Of a stretch of 64,000 bases of DNA, positions 33,541 to 43,806 are shown piece by piece; position 1 is the first letter of the stretch; every line of letters starts with the position of its first letter. The stretch is taken from assembly GCA_025617375.2 (NCBI GenBank), contig JAMYGW020000005.1, positions 1,798,001 through 1,862,000 of the forward strand, written 5' to 3'. The notes below the pieces were generated by a model. The model had not been told where the DNA came from and ran no database searches. It saw only the letters and a program-made list of their open reading frames with translations. The translations under genes were made by a program, and so were the position numbers. Source of the DNA: Acarospora socialis. Its lineage: Eukaryota > Ascomycota > Lecanoromycetes > Acarosporales > Acarosporaceae.

Positions 33541-34933
33541 AAGTGGAGTTGGTGAAGGGGTATGAACGCTGCATATATTGTTCATGTATGCTGCGAACAT
33601 GAGACGTGGAGACAGATCTGAGAGGTGTATTTTCTTTGCTATCTTTTCAAATTATATTCATAGATAGATTCCTTGTTCAGCACAGCAGAAGGTTCGGCTT
33701 CTTGGGAGTACGGAAGGTCTAGAATGTATGGGATATTGTCAGGGCAGATTAGAAGACGCAGTCACATAGCAGTATAGTATGTGTTGCAAAGACTTTCGAA
33801 GAATGGTCTGGACATCGACAGAAATATGAGAGCAACTGTCTTATTACAAGAGAACAGCTGTGGCGTTGCTCGTTCTACTGAGGACTTTATCGTGATCATC
33901 CCAGCCTCTACCTGGGTAGACCAAAAGCCAGTCAACAAAGCTATCCACGGTCAAGGTTTCTACATGGCACAGTAAGGTAGTGGAATCTTCAGTGGGGTTG
34001 CTAAAGACTCTGTTGCTCCCAGTACTTTGTCTGAATTATCCAGATTATGCTTGTGTGAGTATGAAATACATCTCACTTATCCCATCGCCCGCTGTGAATA
34101 AGGCAGGTTTTTGCCAAAAGATTGTGTGACATGATCACCGTGTTCGTTTACTGTCTAGGTACGATTTCGCTGCATCAGAGAATTGTTAGGTCCGGCTGTT
34201 CAGGCATTGAATGGCTATGAGACCAGTTCCCCAGTCCAATGAACTACATGTATGTTGTCTGGTGTCAAGGCCGAGGGGCATATTATTTGTCATGTCGTAG
34301 AGGAGTCCTCCAATATTACTAATCACAGCTTAGCGAGAACCAATATCTAGGGTACTTGGAGCTTTTCAAAGATTTCTCTTGCCATCAACATTGACATACT
34401 CAGTCGCCCTACCATCGAATAAGCTGCGTGCTTCATATCGCACGGTCATGATTCTGTCCTGGCAACCCATCTATGTAGATAGGTGTTGGGCTTACATATA
34501 GCTTGGGCATCGCGTATTCAGTTCGGAGCTTGATGTCGGAGTTTCTTATCGGATGTGGAGTTTCTAATGGGATCATTGAATTGGTTATATCTCGGCGACA
34601 CAACGTCTGCACCATCTTGTGGCACAGCCGAGGTGATCAGGATGCTGCTGCACTCTCGAACTCGGGGCTTATTCTGGATTCTGTAGTATTCACGGAGTTA
34701 TCGGGCCTAGGATCGAAATAAAGCGTCATCTTTTAGCAGCATTGCCTTGATCATGTCGTATTGGACCTTGCCCTGCAGCTACTACTCTCTTACCTTTCTG
34801 AAGACTTCCAGCGATGTCCACACGAGCAAAGACACTGACTGTTGTACACTCCTTTGACATTCAGAAGCTGTCCTGCTAGTTTAACCTATCTAATATCGAG
34901 TGTCAACTGTCCAGATTGGTTCATACACCCAAC
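33541..34933. other. Intergenic, no gene seen
   Basis: This separates the PKS and the monooxygenase. Short open frames lack motifs and usable ATG starts. Confidence 0.45.
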
Positions 34934-36471
34934 ATGCCTGGCCTATTGACTGACGAGCCGCCTGTGGATGTCGCCATCGTTGGCGGCGGCATCATCGGCC
35001 TAGTCCTGGCTCTAGGCCTGATCAGACGGAATGTCAAGGTGAAAATCTATGAGCAAGCTCGAAGCTTTCGGGAGATTGGCGCCGGTGTTGCATTCACTGC
35101 AAATGCTATACAATGTATGAACAAGATCGAGCCGGGCATCGTCGACGCCTTCAGGGCAGTCGCGTCCTCGAATGGCGACTCGGACAGCCCAAACGACTGG
35201 CTGCAGTGGCTCGATGGATACAATCAGCACGGCGAGAACCCTTATGATGAGAAGCTGCTCTTCAAGTTGTACGCAGGGAACAAAGGTTTCGAAGGCTGCC
35301 ACCGTGCACACTTCCTGGAACAGCTCGTGAAGATTATACCGGATGGCGTGGTTGAGTTCCGAAAGCGTCTGGATACGCTTGATGAGAGAGGACCTGAAGA
35401 GAAATTGTTGCTCAGCTTCTGTGATGGAACAACAGCCGAAGCTGACGCAGGCAAGTGTAGTCCTGCAGCTGAGGATATATGATCCGTCATAGCTGACTCC
35501 TCTGTTCTTCTCAGTGATTGGCTGCGACGGGATCAAATCACGGGTGCGAGAAATTCTCCTAGGCAAAGACAACCCTGCCTCTTACCCAAGCTACAGCCAC
35601 AAGTTTGTATATCGCGGGCTGATCGCTATGGACAAAGCGGTCGAGGTACTGGGAGACTACAAAGCCCGCCACCAGCACATGCACATCGGTCCTGGGGCGC
35701 ATGTTCTTCACTATCCCGTAGCGGGCCATACCCTCATCAACGTTGCTGCTTTCGTGACGGATCCACACGACTGGCTTGACGGCGAAAGGATGACAGCACC
35801 GGCGACGAGAGCCGAAGTCCAAGAGGCGTTCGCTCAATGGGGTCCCACGGTCCGCGCCATTACGGATCTCATGCCTGAACAACTCGATAAATGGGCGATT
35901 TTCGATACCTTTGACCACCCCGCTCCGACCTACGCTCGTGGTCGAATATGTATTGTCGGTGACGCTGCGCACGCTTCCGCTCCTCACCATGGCGCTGGTG
36001 CTTGCATCGGGATTGAAGACGCATTATGTCTCGGAACGCTAATGGAGATGGCTGTGTCAAGACTACAAGTAACGGGCACCAGCAAGGCTCAATTGCTCAG
36101 CACGGCCTTCGAAACCTACAACCGTCCGGCGCGAACGCAGCCAGTGGCTTGTAGACAGTAGCCGTGGCATCTGCGACGTGTATCACTGGAACAACCCGAA
36201 AACCGGACAAGATGCGGAGAAGTGCTTCGAAGAGATCAAATGGCGATCCCACAAAATCTGGTATTTTGATTTCGATGGCATGCTGGCGGATACGACTGAG
36301 GGATTTGAGCGACGACTGAAGGAAGAGAAAGGCATTGGTGCTGAAAGGCAGAACAGCCACCGGTTGCAGGATGAGCTTGGAGCGGGACTTGAGCATTTAT
36401 CTGATAAACTTGCTTCTTCAGACAGTCAGTCACCCCGCGCAAAACAGGCTGCAATCTCTACAGTACTCTAG
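34934..36471 (+). pseudogene. FAD-dependent monooxygenase (salicylate-hydroxylase-like), frameshifted near the C-terminus
   Basis: Exons 34934-35450 and 35515 onward encode a class A flavin monooxygenase: [16 protein letters not shown] binds FAD, AVIGCDGIKSRVR appears only after splicing, and GDAAHASAPHHGAG is the second FAD motif. It would hydroxylate an aromatic or enol-type substrate using NAD(P)H. The intron is of GC-AG type, with the donor AG|GCAAGT. About base 36123 the frame is off by one: the frame in use ends at TAG 36159-36161, while the family-typical tail (QWLVDSSRGICDVYHWNNP) continues in the +1 frame to 36471. The truncated protein lacks about 110 residues but keeps both FAD motifs. 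It is either a recent pseudogene or the site of a sequencing error. Confidence 0.8.
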
Positions 36472-37003
36472 GCATTCGATTGGCCTAGATGCAATGCTAT
36501 GAGTTACTGTCCGTGCCTTATGCAGAGGATGATCTCGTCCTATCGAACTTTGTTGGCGAACACTTCATCAATCACGTTTATTCCATGGAAATCAGAAAGG
36601 CTTGCAACGTTCAGCCTTGATCATTCGTCATTAATATCAACATCATGAGGGTGGCAGTTGGGTCAGGGTCGAAGACTTCAATTTCATTTGACTCGACTTG
36701 GGCCGGCGCGGGCTAAGATAGGATATATACTATATTTAGACATTGAGCCTCAATCTGGGGTACTTTATGTACCTGAGCACGGCCGGAGCTTGAGCCACCC
36801 CCGCCCCCGCAGGCCCAAAGACTTCCCGACTGCCACCCGATTAATATAACTATCATCATCGACACAATCATTATGACCAAACAAGACAGCTACACGTGTA
36901 CTCTTCCCCGTTCTCTTTTCAATCCAATACCTTTATCCTCAACTCACCAACCTTCGAATCCCTCACTTCTCAAAACTTTCGACCTAATATATCCCGTTGC
37001 GAC
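36472..37003. other. Intergenic with MITE-like element
   Basis: Apart from the element at 36647-36840 this gap holds only the promoter region of the next SDR gene. Confidence 0.5.
36647..36840. mobile_element. hAT-like MITE, 194 bp
   Basis: The ends are inverted: GAGGGTGGCAGTTGGGTC on the left and, read from the right, TCGGGTGGCAGTCGGG. The interior is GC-rich. It is flanked by similar AT-rich sequence (TTAATAT...ATCAT on both sides), but an exact target duplication is not resolved. It shares ends and interior with the remnant at 9071-9195. Confidence 0.55.
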
Positions 37004-38125
37004 ATGGTCTCAATCGACAGCGTGCGGTCCTCGAACGCGAGCATCGCCTCAGCACTTCCTGCAGGACTTGTCGCCGTCTTTGTCGGCGCGACAAACGGGA
37101 TAGGCGAAACGTCATTGAAGCAGTTCGCCAACCATGCCCGCCAACCCCGCGTCTATTTCATCGGCCGCTCACAGGAAGCCGGGGATCGCATTGCTGCAGA
37201 ATGTAAGGCGCTGAATGCTGAGGGCGAGTTCCATTTCATGAGGGCAGACGTGAGCCTTGTCCGCAACGTGGACCAGGTTTGCCAGGACATCAAAAGCAAA
37301 GAGAAGTCGATCAATCTCCTGTTCCTTACTCAGGGCTCGCTGATCTCCGGTGTTGGTATGTCTGCAATCTCATTCTTCTAAAACTAATACTGCTATTGTT
37401 TATACTGTGGGCAATTGCAGAGGTAGGATAAATTATCTGACTATACCCCGCATGTAGAAACCACCGAAGGCCTCCACTACCCCATAGCCCTAGTCGTGCA
37501 TTCTCGCACTCGATTCGTCCTCAATCTCCTACCACTCCTCCAAAACGCCACCACCCTCCGCCGTGTCGTCAACGTCTTCACAGCCACCAAAGAAGGCCCC
37601 GTCGACATGAGCGACATCCAAGGACGAAAGGTGGGCCTAATGGCGCAGCGCGGCCACGCCAGCTCGCTTGTCACCCTGTCGCTCGAAAGTCTTGCGACAA
37701 AAGCACCGACCGTTTCTTTCGTCCACAACTTCCCGGGACCCGTGAAGGGGGGTGCAGCGCGAGGTACTACGGGCCCTATCATGGGCGTACTCAAGGTGCT
37801 CTTCACGGTCTTGGGGCCCCTGGTCAACATGCCGACCGTCGAGGCGGGCGAGCGTCACGTCTTCCTCGCAACGAGCGCAAAATACCCGCCGGGCGAGAGC
37901 GCGGATGCAGCTTCGGGGGTACCGTTGGCTGGTGGAGTCGGTGTTGCAAGAGGAACCACCGGCGAGGTCGGGACTGGGGTGTACTCTGTCGATGCGCAAG
38001 GAGAGAGTGCAGATCCTCAGGTGGAAAGGCTTCTGGCTCGGTTTCGAAAGGAAGGTCTCGTGGAGGAGGTGTGGAAGCGTATCATGGATGATTTCATGCG
38101 CATTACTGGACGAGAAGCGGTATAA
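37004..38125 (+). CDS. Short-chain dehydrogenase/reductase-like protein
   Basis: Two exons (37004-37355, 37458-38125) encode 339 residues. The cofactor loop is VGATNGIGE, followed by the second strand ending in FIGRS and the LLFLTQGSL strand in place of the usual NNAG. The rest matches a fungal subfamily of SDR-like proteins common in secondary-metabolite clusters (TEGLHYPIAL, HSRTRFVLNLLPLL, RRVVNVFTATKEG). A classical YxxxK is not obvious; the position reads HSRTR, which seems normal for this subfamily. The start MVSIDSVRSSNA was chosen because it gives the family N-terminus. It is 0.5 kb from the disrupted monooxygenase and in the same direction, but is itself intact. Confidence 0.8.
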
Positions 38126-38544
38126 GTTAGCTGCTAGCCGTAGCGCGTATTTAGGATCAGCAGATTGCTTCTATATATTACCCTAGTGTTTAATTTAGCT
38201 GGAAGATACTCCGGTAATCTGCTGCAGTTAAAACTTGTGTGTTCGGTTATCGCTGGGGTATCGTTTGTTCTATTTTCTCGCAACGTCCGTCATGCGCCCA
38301 AGTGATTAACAGTCCCACAGGAACAAATCTTCTGCCAAATTCAATGCCATTGCCCACTGCCATCTCCTAGCCAAATTCTCCGATCATAACGAAATTCTAG
38401 GCTGAGCTTCGCACAGTCCCCAAAAGTGCATCTTGGACTGAGCTCGAATCGAGCAAGTGCCATACCTCTCCGCGTTGATTGCCAAGGACGACCGTCTGTG
38501 CTCTGCAAAACTCGATCCGACGCTCACATCTGTCCATCATTACA
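38126..38544. other. Intergenic with a duplicated block
   Basis: A block near 38495-38530 (AACTCGATCCGACGCTCAC) recurs near 42450-42475. Nothing else is recognised. Confidence 0.45.
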
Positions 38545-39381
38545 ATGGCAAAACCGACCGAACTCTCACCTCCAATTGCCCCTACGATCCAGTTTTCACC
38601 CGCCATTCCATTGCCCGCAGTATTCGATGTCCCACAGCGTATCCAGGAGTTGCACAGCTACCTGGACCCGAAGAATCGTCAGTACCAACCGGAACAACAG
38701 CATGCAAATATCAAAGCCACCATCAAACTTTATGAGGACGGGAAGATTGATGGATCACAGCATGTCTTTATAATGGAGGGAAAGCTCGTCACTGAAGATG
38801 AAGTGTTCAAAGGGTCCGCTTGGGCTTGGGCTGAGGTAAACTCTTTCAAGTCGCCTCACTTTCGTATCAACGTAACTAACAATTGGGCTCAAATTCCAGG
38901 GCATATACCATCAATTTGTTCAGAAGTGTGCCTATGGGCATGGACCTTTTGGTCCTCACTGTCACGAGATAAGAATGAGGCTCTTAGCTTAACATGCTCG
39001 TCATTCACATCTCACTTTCAGCTCCGAATGTTACTCAGGCTAATGCCACACCGAGGAGGGGACGGGACAGTACATGGCATAATCGCATTGAACGACACTG
39101 GCTCAGACGTACTATCACTCTTTCAAACTGATTTGCCGTCCCTTGGGGGACTTGAACGATATACTGGCTGGCTGGGGTTGAGTGCGACTCGTTGTGCCAA
39201 CGGCACAGTGGACATTTACCCAATGTTACTCGTGCAAGTTCGGCTGGTAACATACGACAATACCCCATGGTCGGACTGGATTGACGAGCATGCAATAATC
39301 AAGCCATTTCATCCTGGCATTCCACGGCTTTCAGGTGTGGGAATCAGGAACGTTCCATATCTTGGTACTTGGGCCGGGTAA
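38545..39381 (+). CDS. Retropepsin-like aspartic-protease-domain protein, intron 2 donor damaged
   Basis: Exons 38545-38835, 38900-38968 and 39022-39381 would encode 279 residues. The last exon carries LNDTGSDVLSLF, the DTGS active-site signature of retropepsin-type aspartic proteases, followed by the strand pattern seen in a family of hypothetical fungal proteins that end PRLSGVGIRN. The first exon is a conserved-looking N-terminal region of unknown role. Intron 2 has a good branch site and CTTTCAG acceptor but begins ATAAGA where GTAAGA is expected. If it is not spliced, the frame stops soon after HCHE. So the gene is either broken by a donor mutation or uses an alternative splice. No retroelement genes flank it. 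Confidence 0.5.
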   Translation: MAKPTELSPPIAPTIQFSPAIPLPAVFDVPQRIQELHSYLDPKNRQYQPEQQHANIKATIKLYEDGKIDGSQHVFIMEGKLVTEDEVFKGSAWAWAEVNSFKSPHFRINVTNNWAQIPGHIPSICSEVCLWAWTFWSSLSRDKNEALSLTCSSFTSHFQLRMLLRLMPHRGGDGTVHGIIALNDTGSDVLSLFQTDLPSLGGLERYTGWLGLSATRCANGTVDIYPMLLVQVRLVTYDNTPWSDWIDEHAIIKPFHPGIPRLSGVGIRNVPYLGTWAG

Positions 39382-39460
39382 TGGTTTCCTTGCCGTTAGC
39401 ACCAGCAAGGGTGGGCTAAATTCGTTGCTTTGATCCATTTTCTCCCCCAGAAAGCCTATG

Positions 39461-39600
39461 TAGCATTATAATCTACAATGGCATCACTTCGACCGCTGGA
39501 CCAGAGCGTGTACACTACTCAAGCTAGGTTATAATCCCGTACAAATGTGCTTCCGAAGCCTGTAAGTATATACAGCAATATACAATCTGCTTCAGAAGCT
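39461..39600. repeat. Paralog of 44105-44480 lacking the MITE (empty site)
   Basis: CCAGAGCGTGTACACT here matches the two flanks of the MITE at 44152-44393, and the following TACAAATGTGCTTCCGAAGC block matches 44400 onward. The segment therefore shows the locus before insertion, with a single TA at the target. Confidence 0.8.
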
Positions 39601-39626
39601 AAAGGTACCGTATATCATTTTCAAAC

Positions 39627-39770
39627 TTACAAACAGTGCTGTTTCTCTGGGCAGCGTAGTAAGAGTCCCAGTACAAAATCCCTCCACTTATCTACAAAGT
39701 GTTGGTATTTCCCCATCATCATTCTCTCTTTACATGTTGTCTTCGTGAATTCAAGGTTGTTATTGAATCT
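39627..39770 (-). pseudogene. Decayed partial copy of the 42919-43806 gene
   Basis: The segment aligns with about 43085-43225 with many transitions and at least one 1-base insertion (CAAAATCCC against CAGATCCC). It corresponds to the part of the gene encoding YWDSYYAAQRNG and cannot be read through. Confidence 0.7.
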
Positions 39771-39825
39771 AGTGAAAGGTGTAAAGGATACTCGTGCTAT
39801 ACTGCCTATCTAGTGGAACATACAC

Positions 39826-39876
39826 TGTCAAGGTTGACTGCAGTCAACTTGGGTCAATTATCTTGACTGTGGTCAA
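39826..39876. repeat. Cluster of TTGAC/GTCAA motifs
   Basis: Six TTGAC or GTCAA pentamers lie within about 50 bp, some as a palindrome (TTGACTGCAGTCAA). It could be a regulator-binding cluster or chance. Confidence 0.3.
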
Positions 39877-40374
39877 TGTGAGTTGTGTAGATTAACTCTG
39901 CCAATAGTTTGATCAGATATGCAGAGAATCTGAGGCCGTTTCCGTGGGGTGGCCGGATCCTAGGGTAGAGGGATGGTAGTATATCTCAACTCATGTTGCA
40001 TTGCGTCGTTGCAGATGCATCTCACCACCACATAGATGCTAACGGGAGTAATGAAAGTCGCAACATGACAGAGAAACCGGCCCCGGACAGACCCTAGGTA
40101 CTCTAAATTCCGCCCTCCGCTAGTTAACCCCGACCACAACCTCTAAACTCCGACCGCTTTCTCCACCCCGTCCGCAACCTCCTCACATCCCACCTAAACA
40201 CATATATAACTCCTTTCCAAGCCCCTTCCCCTCTCTCCCACTCGTCTCTTCTCTTCGCTCCCAACACCCTACCCTACCCTCCCCTCTATCCCTACCCTTC
40301 TCACCCTTCCTCCCACCCTCATCCAACAACCCCCTTCCCCCTTTCCCTCAGCCCAGAAACCAAAAACAAAAACA

Positions 40375-41808
40375 ATGGCCGCCACCTTCCCCCCCCTCGC
40401 CATGCCCGAGACGCTGAAGCGCTCCCTCGAAGGCAGCAAGGCCGAATACCGACGGCTCGGCCGCAGCGGGCTGAAAGTGTCCCTGCCGATACTGGGGGCG
40501 ATGAGTTTCGGGAGCGCGAAGTGGATAGATTGGGTGTTGGAGGAGGAGAAGGTGAGATTATAGCTCGTTGGGCTTGGCAGGGCCTTGAGCAGGAAGCTGG
40601 GGGCAGAGCAGGGCTGATGACTGAATGGCAATACGCAGGCGTTGCCGCTACTGAAGGCGGCGTTTGAGAGGGGGTTGAATACGGTGGGTACTCGACTCGC
40701 GTGCTCGCTTGTTGCTTGTTTGTGTTTTGCGGGGAAAAGGGCGGGGGAAGGGCTGGTGGGCAGGGAAAAAGCGTGTTAATGCGTGCTTTGGTGGAGGCTT
40801 AGTGGGATACGGCGAACGTGTACTCGAACGGCGAGTCGGAGAGGATCGTCGGCAAGGCGATCAAGAAGTATGAGATTTCGCGGCAGAAACTGGTCATCCT
40901 CACGAAATGTTATGGGACGGTAGGAGAGGAGCTTGGGTTTCGGTCCTCGATGTTTGTGGAAGAGGTGGCGCTCAGTAAAGATTACGTTAATCAGCGCGGT
41001 ATGTTCTGTCCTATGTTGCTTAAAGATCTAACTGCGTGTGACTGATACCCGGCGTGCGCCACAGGCCTCTCGAGGACAGCGATCTTCAGCGCCGTAGACG
41101 CATCTCTCGCCCGCCTAGGCACCAGCTACATTGATCTGCTACAGATCCACCGTTTCGACAACGACACGCCGATCGAAGAGACGATGAAAGCACTGCACGA
41201 CCTCGTCGAGAGCGGCAAGGTCCGCTACATCGGGGCCAGCTCCATGTGGACCTACCAGTTCGTCATGATGCAGGCGGTCGCCGAGAAGAACGGCTGGACC
41301 AAGTTCGTCAGCATGCAGAACCACTACAATCTCCTGTACCGCGAGGAGGAGAGGGAGATGAACAAGTACTGCGACCTGACCGGCGTGGGGCTCATTCCGG
41401 TAAGTTGCCTGCCTGCACATAGGCTGATTTGGGGGACTCCGAGCAAGAACTGATCGCGAATAGTGGTCGCCGTTATGTCGTGGCCATCTTGCACACCCAC
41501 GCGCAGACAAGGGCTCAACGACCCGGTCCAGTGGTGAGGCGAAGACGCCCATGTTCACGAGCGGCACCGGGCAGCCGGACGAGACGATCATCGACCGCGT
41601 GCAGGAGCTGGCGGAGAAGAAAGGGTGGAAAATGAGCCAGGTGGCGCTGGCGTGGATTAACACGCGGGTCTCGAGTCCCATCATCGGATTCAGCAGCGTC
41701 GAGAGGATCGATGAGGCAATCAACGTTAGGGGGAAGACGTTGACGGATGAGGAGGAGAAATATTTGGAGGAGTTGTATGTTCCGAAGGCTATTCAGGGTC
41801 ATACCTAG
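40375..41808 (+). CDS. Aldo-keto reductase (AKR9-like)
   Basis: Five exons (40375-40551, 40639-40683, 40803-40998, 41065-41399, 41464-41808) encode 365 residues. The tetrad of the superfamily is present: Asp and Tyr in [13 protein letters not shown], Lys in LVILTKCYG and His in LLQIHRFD. Others are the substrate-loop start GMSFGS-like MSFGSAKW and the NADPH-binding tail [16 protein letters not shown]. It should reduce aldehydes or ketones, as aryl-alcohol dehydrogenases do. The short second exon (15 codons) and exact phases support the model. It stands at the outer end of the metabolic region and may be a cluster member or an ordinary detoxifying enzyme. Confidence 0.9.
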
Positions 41809-42918
41809 TTATTCGTTTTCTGCGAGGAAGTCTGTAGAGTAGAGTAAAGTAGAGCGTGGTTGGCGGTACTCCTAGATGATATTGGAAGATTCAAATTTCA
41901 GTGACGGAGTTCGCATATTCAACTATTCCAGCTCGATATTAGTCACTCTTCTTGTCTCAGGCGTATCTGCACGGCCTAGCGCCCCGCCGCATGGGTTTAA
42001 CCTGGAAAGATCGAGAGATCTCTAACTCGATGCGGCTGCCTCTAAGCCGACCCTCATCATCTTCCCTTTCCTTTGTAGGATCTTCTGTCATCTAAGTAGA
42101 CACAATTTCCTCCTCTCTTCCTGTTTACTTGCTACATCACTCGGGTTGGGAACATAAGCGGAGGCTACCTATAATGCGTGGGCTTCAACGTGTTGACGGA
42201 GATTGCTCAAGAACGACCCCACATGATAAAGAGATGGTTTTCTAAAGCTCTAAGCAATACAAACGAGCCGCAGATTAAGGCCCGATACGGTAGTTTTACT
42301 TGCTCTGATCAGAGGTGGGACTGTTTGTAAGACAGTGCCCGGCATCAGAGGTATCTAGCCATCAGAAAAATAACACTGCCTCGTAGCGCCTTCCCGCGCT
42401 GGCCTTGCCTTCACCTGCCGGAAGACGCATAGTATTCCCGCGTGCTCTTCAAAACTCGATCCGACGCTCACTCTTAAGCAGTGGAGAGCTAGTTGCGGCC
42501 TCGTCGACTTGTGAGTGACGCATAGCTGGCGTCCCCCATTCCACCAGAAAGCCGAGGAACAATCGAGTTGGTCCAGTATGAGCCAGTATGAGCCAGTATG
42601 AGCCAGTATGAGCCAGTTGCAAAGTCACTCCGCTGCGCTCCTATCCTCCCTCGCCTTCTAAGCTTCGACAACGCCGTCCACAGCGGCCAGGTCCCGAGCC
42701 AGAAGTCCGCCAATCCCAAGCGTTTCCCTCCGGCTCTGGCGTGAAGACGGATTTCTATTGTCTGCTCCATCCAGCGCACAATAAAGGACGAGCTGTTGTA
42801 TCTTATTTGTGTCCTTTACTTCCCGGAATTCTCTCGCTACGCTGAGTTCCTCTCCCTGCTTAAACACCCTCCATTTTCTCCCGCCGCTTCTTCTGATTTC
42901 CCAAAGTCTCCGCTCCAT
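41809..42918. other. Gap with decanucleotide repeat, no gene seen
   Basis: Only the tandem repeat at 42573-42617 and the duplicated block near 42450 are recognised. Confidence 0.45.
42573..42617. repeat. Decamer tandem repeat (CCAGTATGAG)4.5
   Basis: Four and a half perfect 10-bp units; a minisatellite with no evident role. Confidence 0.9.
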
Positions 42919-43806
42919 TTACTTTCTGGGCTGGCCAACTTCGTCGTGGCTCGGCTTCAATGATGCTGCTAGCCGCCGGATGACCATAACCGTGCCCTTC
43001 TCTCCTGGCCGGCTGCCGTCTCGCTCATAAACATAGCCGGCACGGTGCCGTAAATCATCTTCAAACTCACGAAGAGCGTCAAGCATGTCTGGGCACACGG
43101 TGCCGTTCCTCTGGGCAGCATAGTAAGAGTCCCAGTACAGATCCCTCCGCTTATCTACAAAGCGTTGGTTTTCCCCCATCAACATTCTCTCTATACGAGT
43201 TGTTCTGGTGAATCCGAGGTTGTCGAAATTCTGGTGATAAGATTTGGGATGGACAAACCTAAGACTGTGGAAGTGACCTTCGTGGAGAGCCTTGATCAAA
43301 ATCTCGTGCAGTGTCAGTGTCCACGTAAACTTCTCGTACTGGATCGGGTCGAGGCACCAGCTGTTGGTCTCCAGGTCGTCCGGTACAGCTAGAGTAACAG
43401 TTTCGAGGCGCAATTCGTCAATCAGAAATCGACAGAGCTCCTCAGCATACTCCCGGTTGTGATTTTCGTCTGGGGCCATGAGTTCGTTAGGAAGGTGGAT
43501 GCTTTTGATCAGCAATCGACTCTGTTTCTGCAGACATTGTAGAAGTTGTAAGGCGTTCAAGCACCTCATTCTCAATAACAAGACGTTGTCCCTGTATAAC
43601 ATAGGCAATGTAGCGTCATAAACCTGGCGATTTGTACGCAACAAACCTAACGCAACAGGCGGCTGGCATTTGAATTGTACCTTCCTGAAGTCCCCCGGAT
43701 CAACTCTCGGTTGGATCGTTAAGCCTTTATGAGGGCAGAGGGCATGCTGATAGATCATGTCTCTCAGTTCCTGTGGAAGCCCGCGGTGAGGAAGATGGAA
43801 AGACAT
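42919..43806 (-). CDS. Hypothetical fungal protein (F-box/2EXR-like start)
   Basis: A 295-residue intronless frame from the ATG at 43806. It opens HLPHRGLPQELRDMIYQHAL and continues LGLLRTNRQVYDATLPMLYRDN, the layout of many fungal proteins with an N-terminal F-box-like or 2EXR-like helix pair and no assigned function. No catalytic motif is seen. A decayed partial copy lies at 39627-39770, so the locus has been duplicated. I do not assign a function. Confidence 0.7.
   Translation of the reverse strand: MSFHLPHRGLPQELRDMIYQHALCPHKGLTIQPRVDPGDFRKVQFKCQPPVALGLLRTNRQVYDATLPMLYRDNVLLLRMRCLNALQLLQCLQKQSRLLIKSIHLPNELMAPDENHNREYAEELCRFLIDELRLETVTLAVPDDLETNSWCLDPIQYEKFTWTLTLHEILIKALHEGHFHSLRFVHPKSYHQNFDNLGFTRTTRIERMLMGENQRFVDKRRDLYWDSYYAAQRNGTVCPDMLDALREFEDDLRHRAGYVYERDGSRPGEKGTVMVIRRLAASLKPSHDEVGQPRK

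Larger units (their letters stand above)
39382..40374. other. Gap with duplicated sequence and CT-rich promoter
   Basis: It includes the paralogous segment 39461-39600, the gene fragment at 39627-39770, and a cluster of TTGAC/GTCAA motifs at 39826-39876. The last ~200 bp before the aldo-keto reductase are strongly pyrimidine-rich, as in many fungal core promoters. Confidence 0.5.

Noticed and set aside
38969-39021. Possible U12-type AT-AC intron in the retropepsin-like gene
   Set aside because: The intron ends in AG, not AC, and lacks the ATATCCTT donor of U12 introns; a mutated GT donor is simpler.
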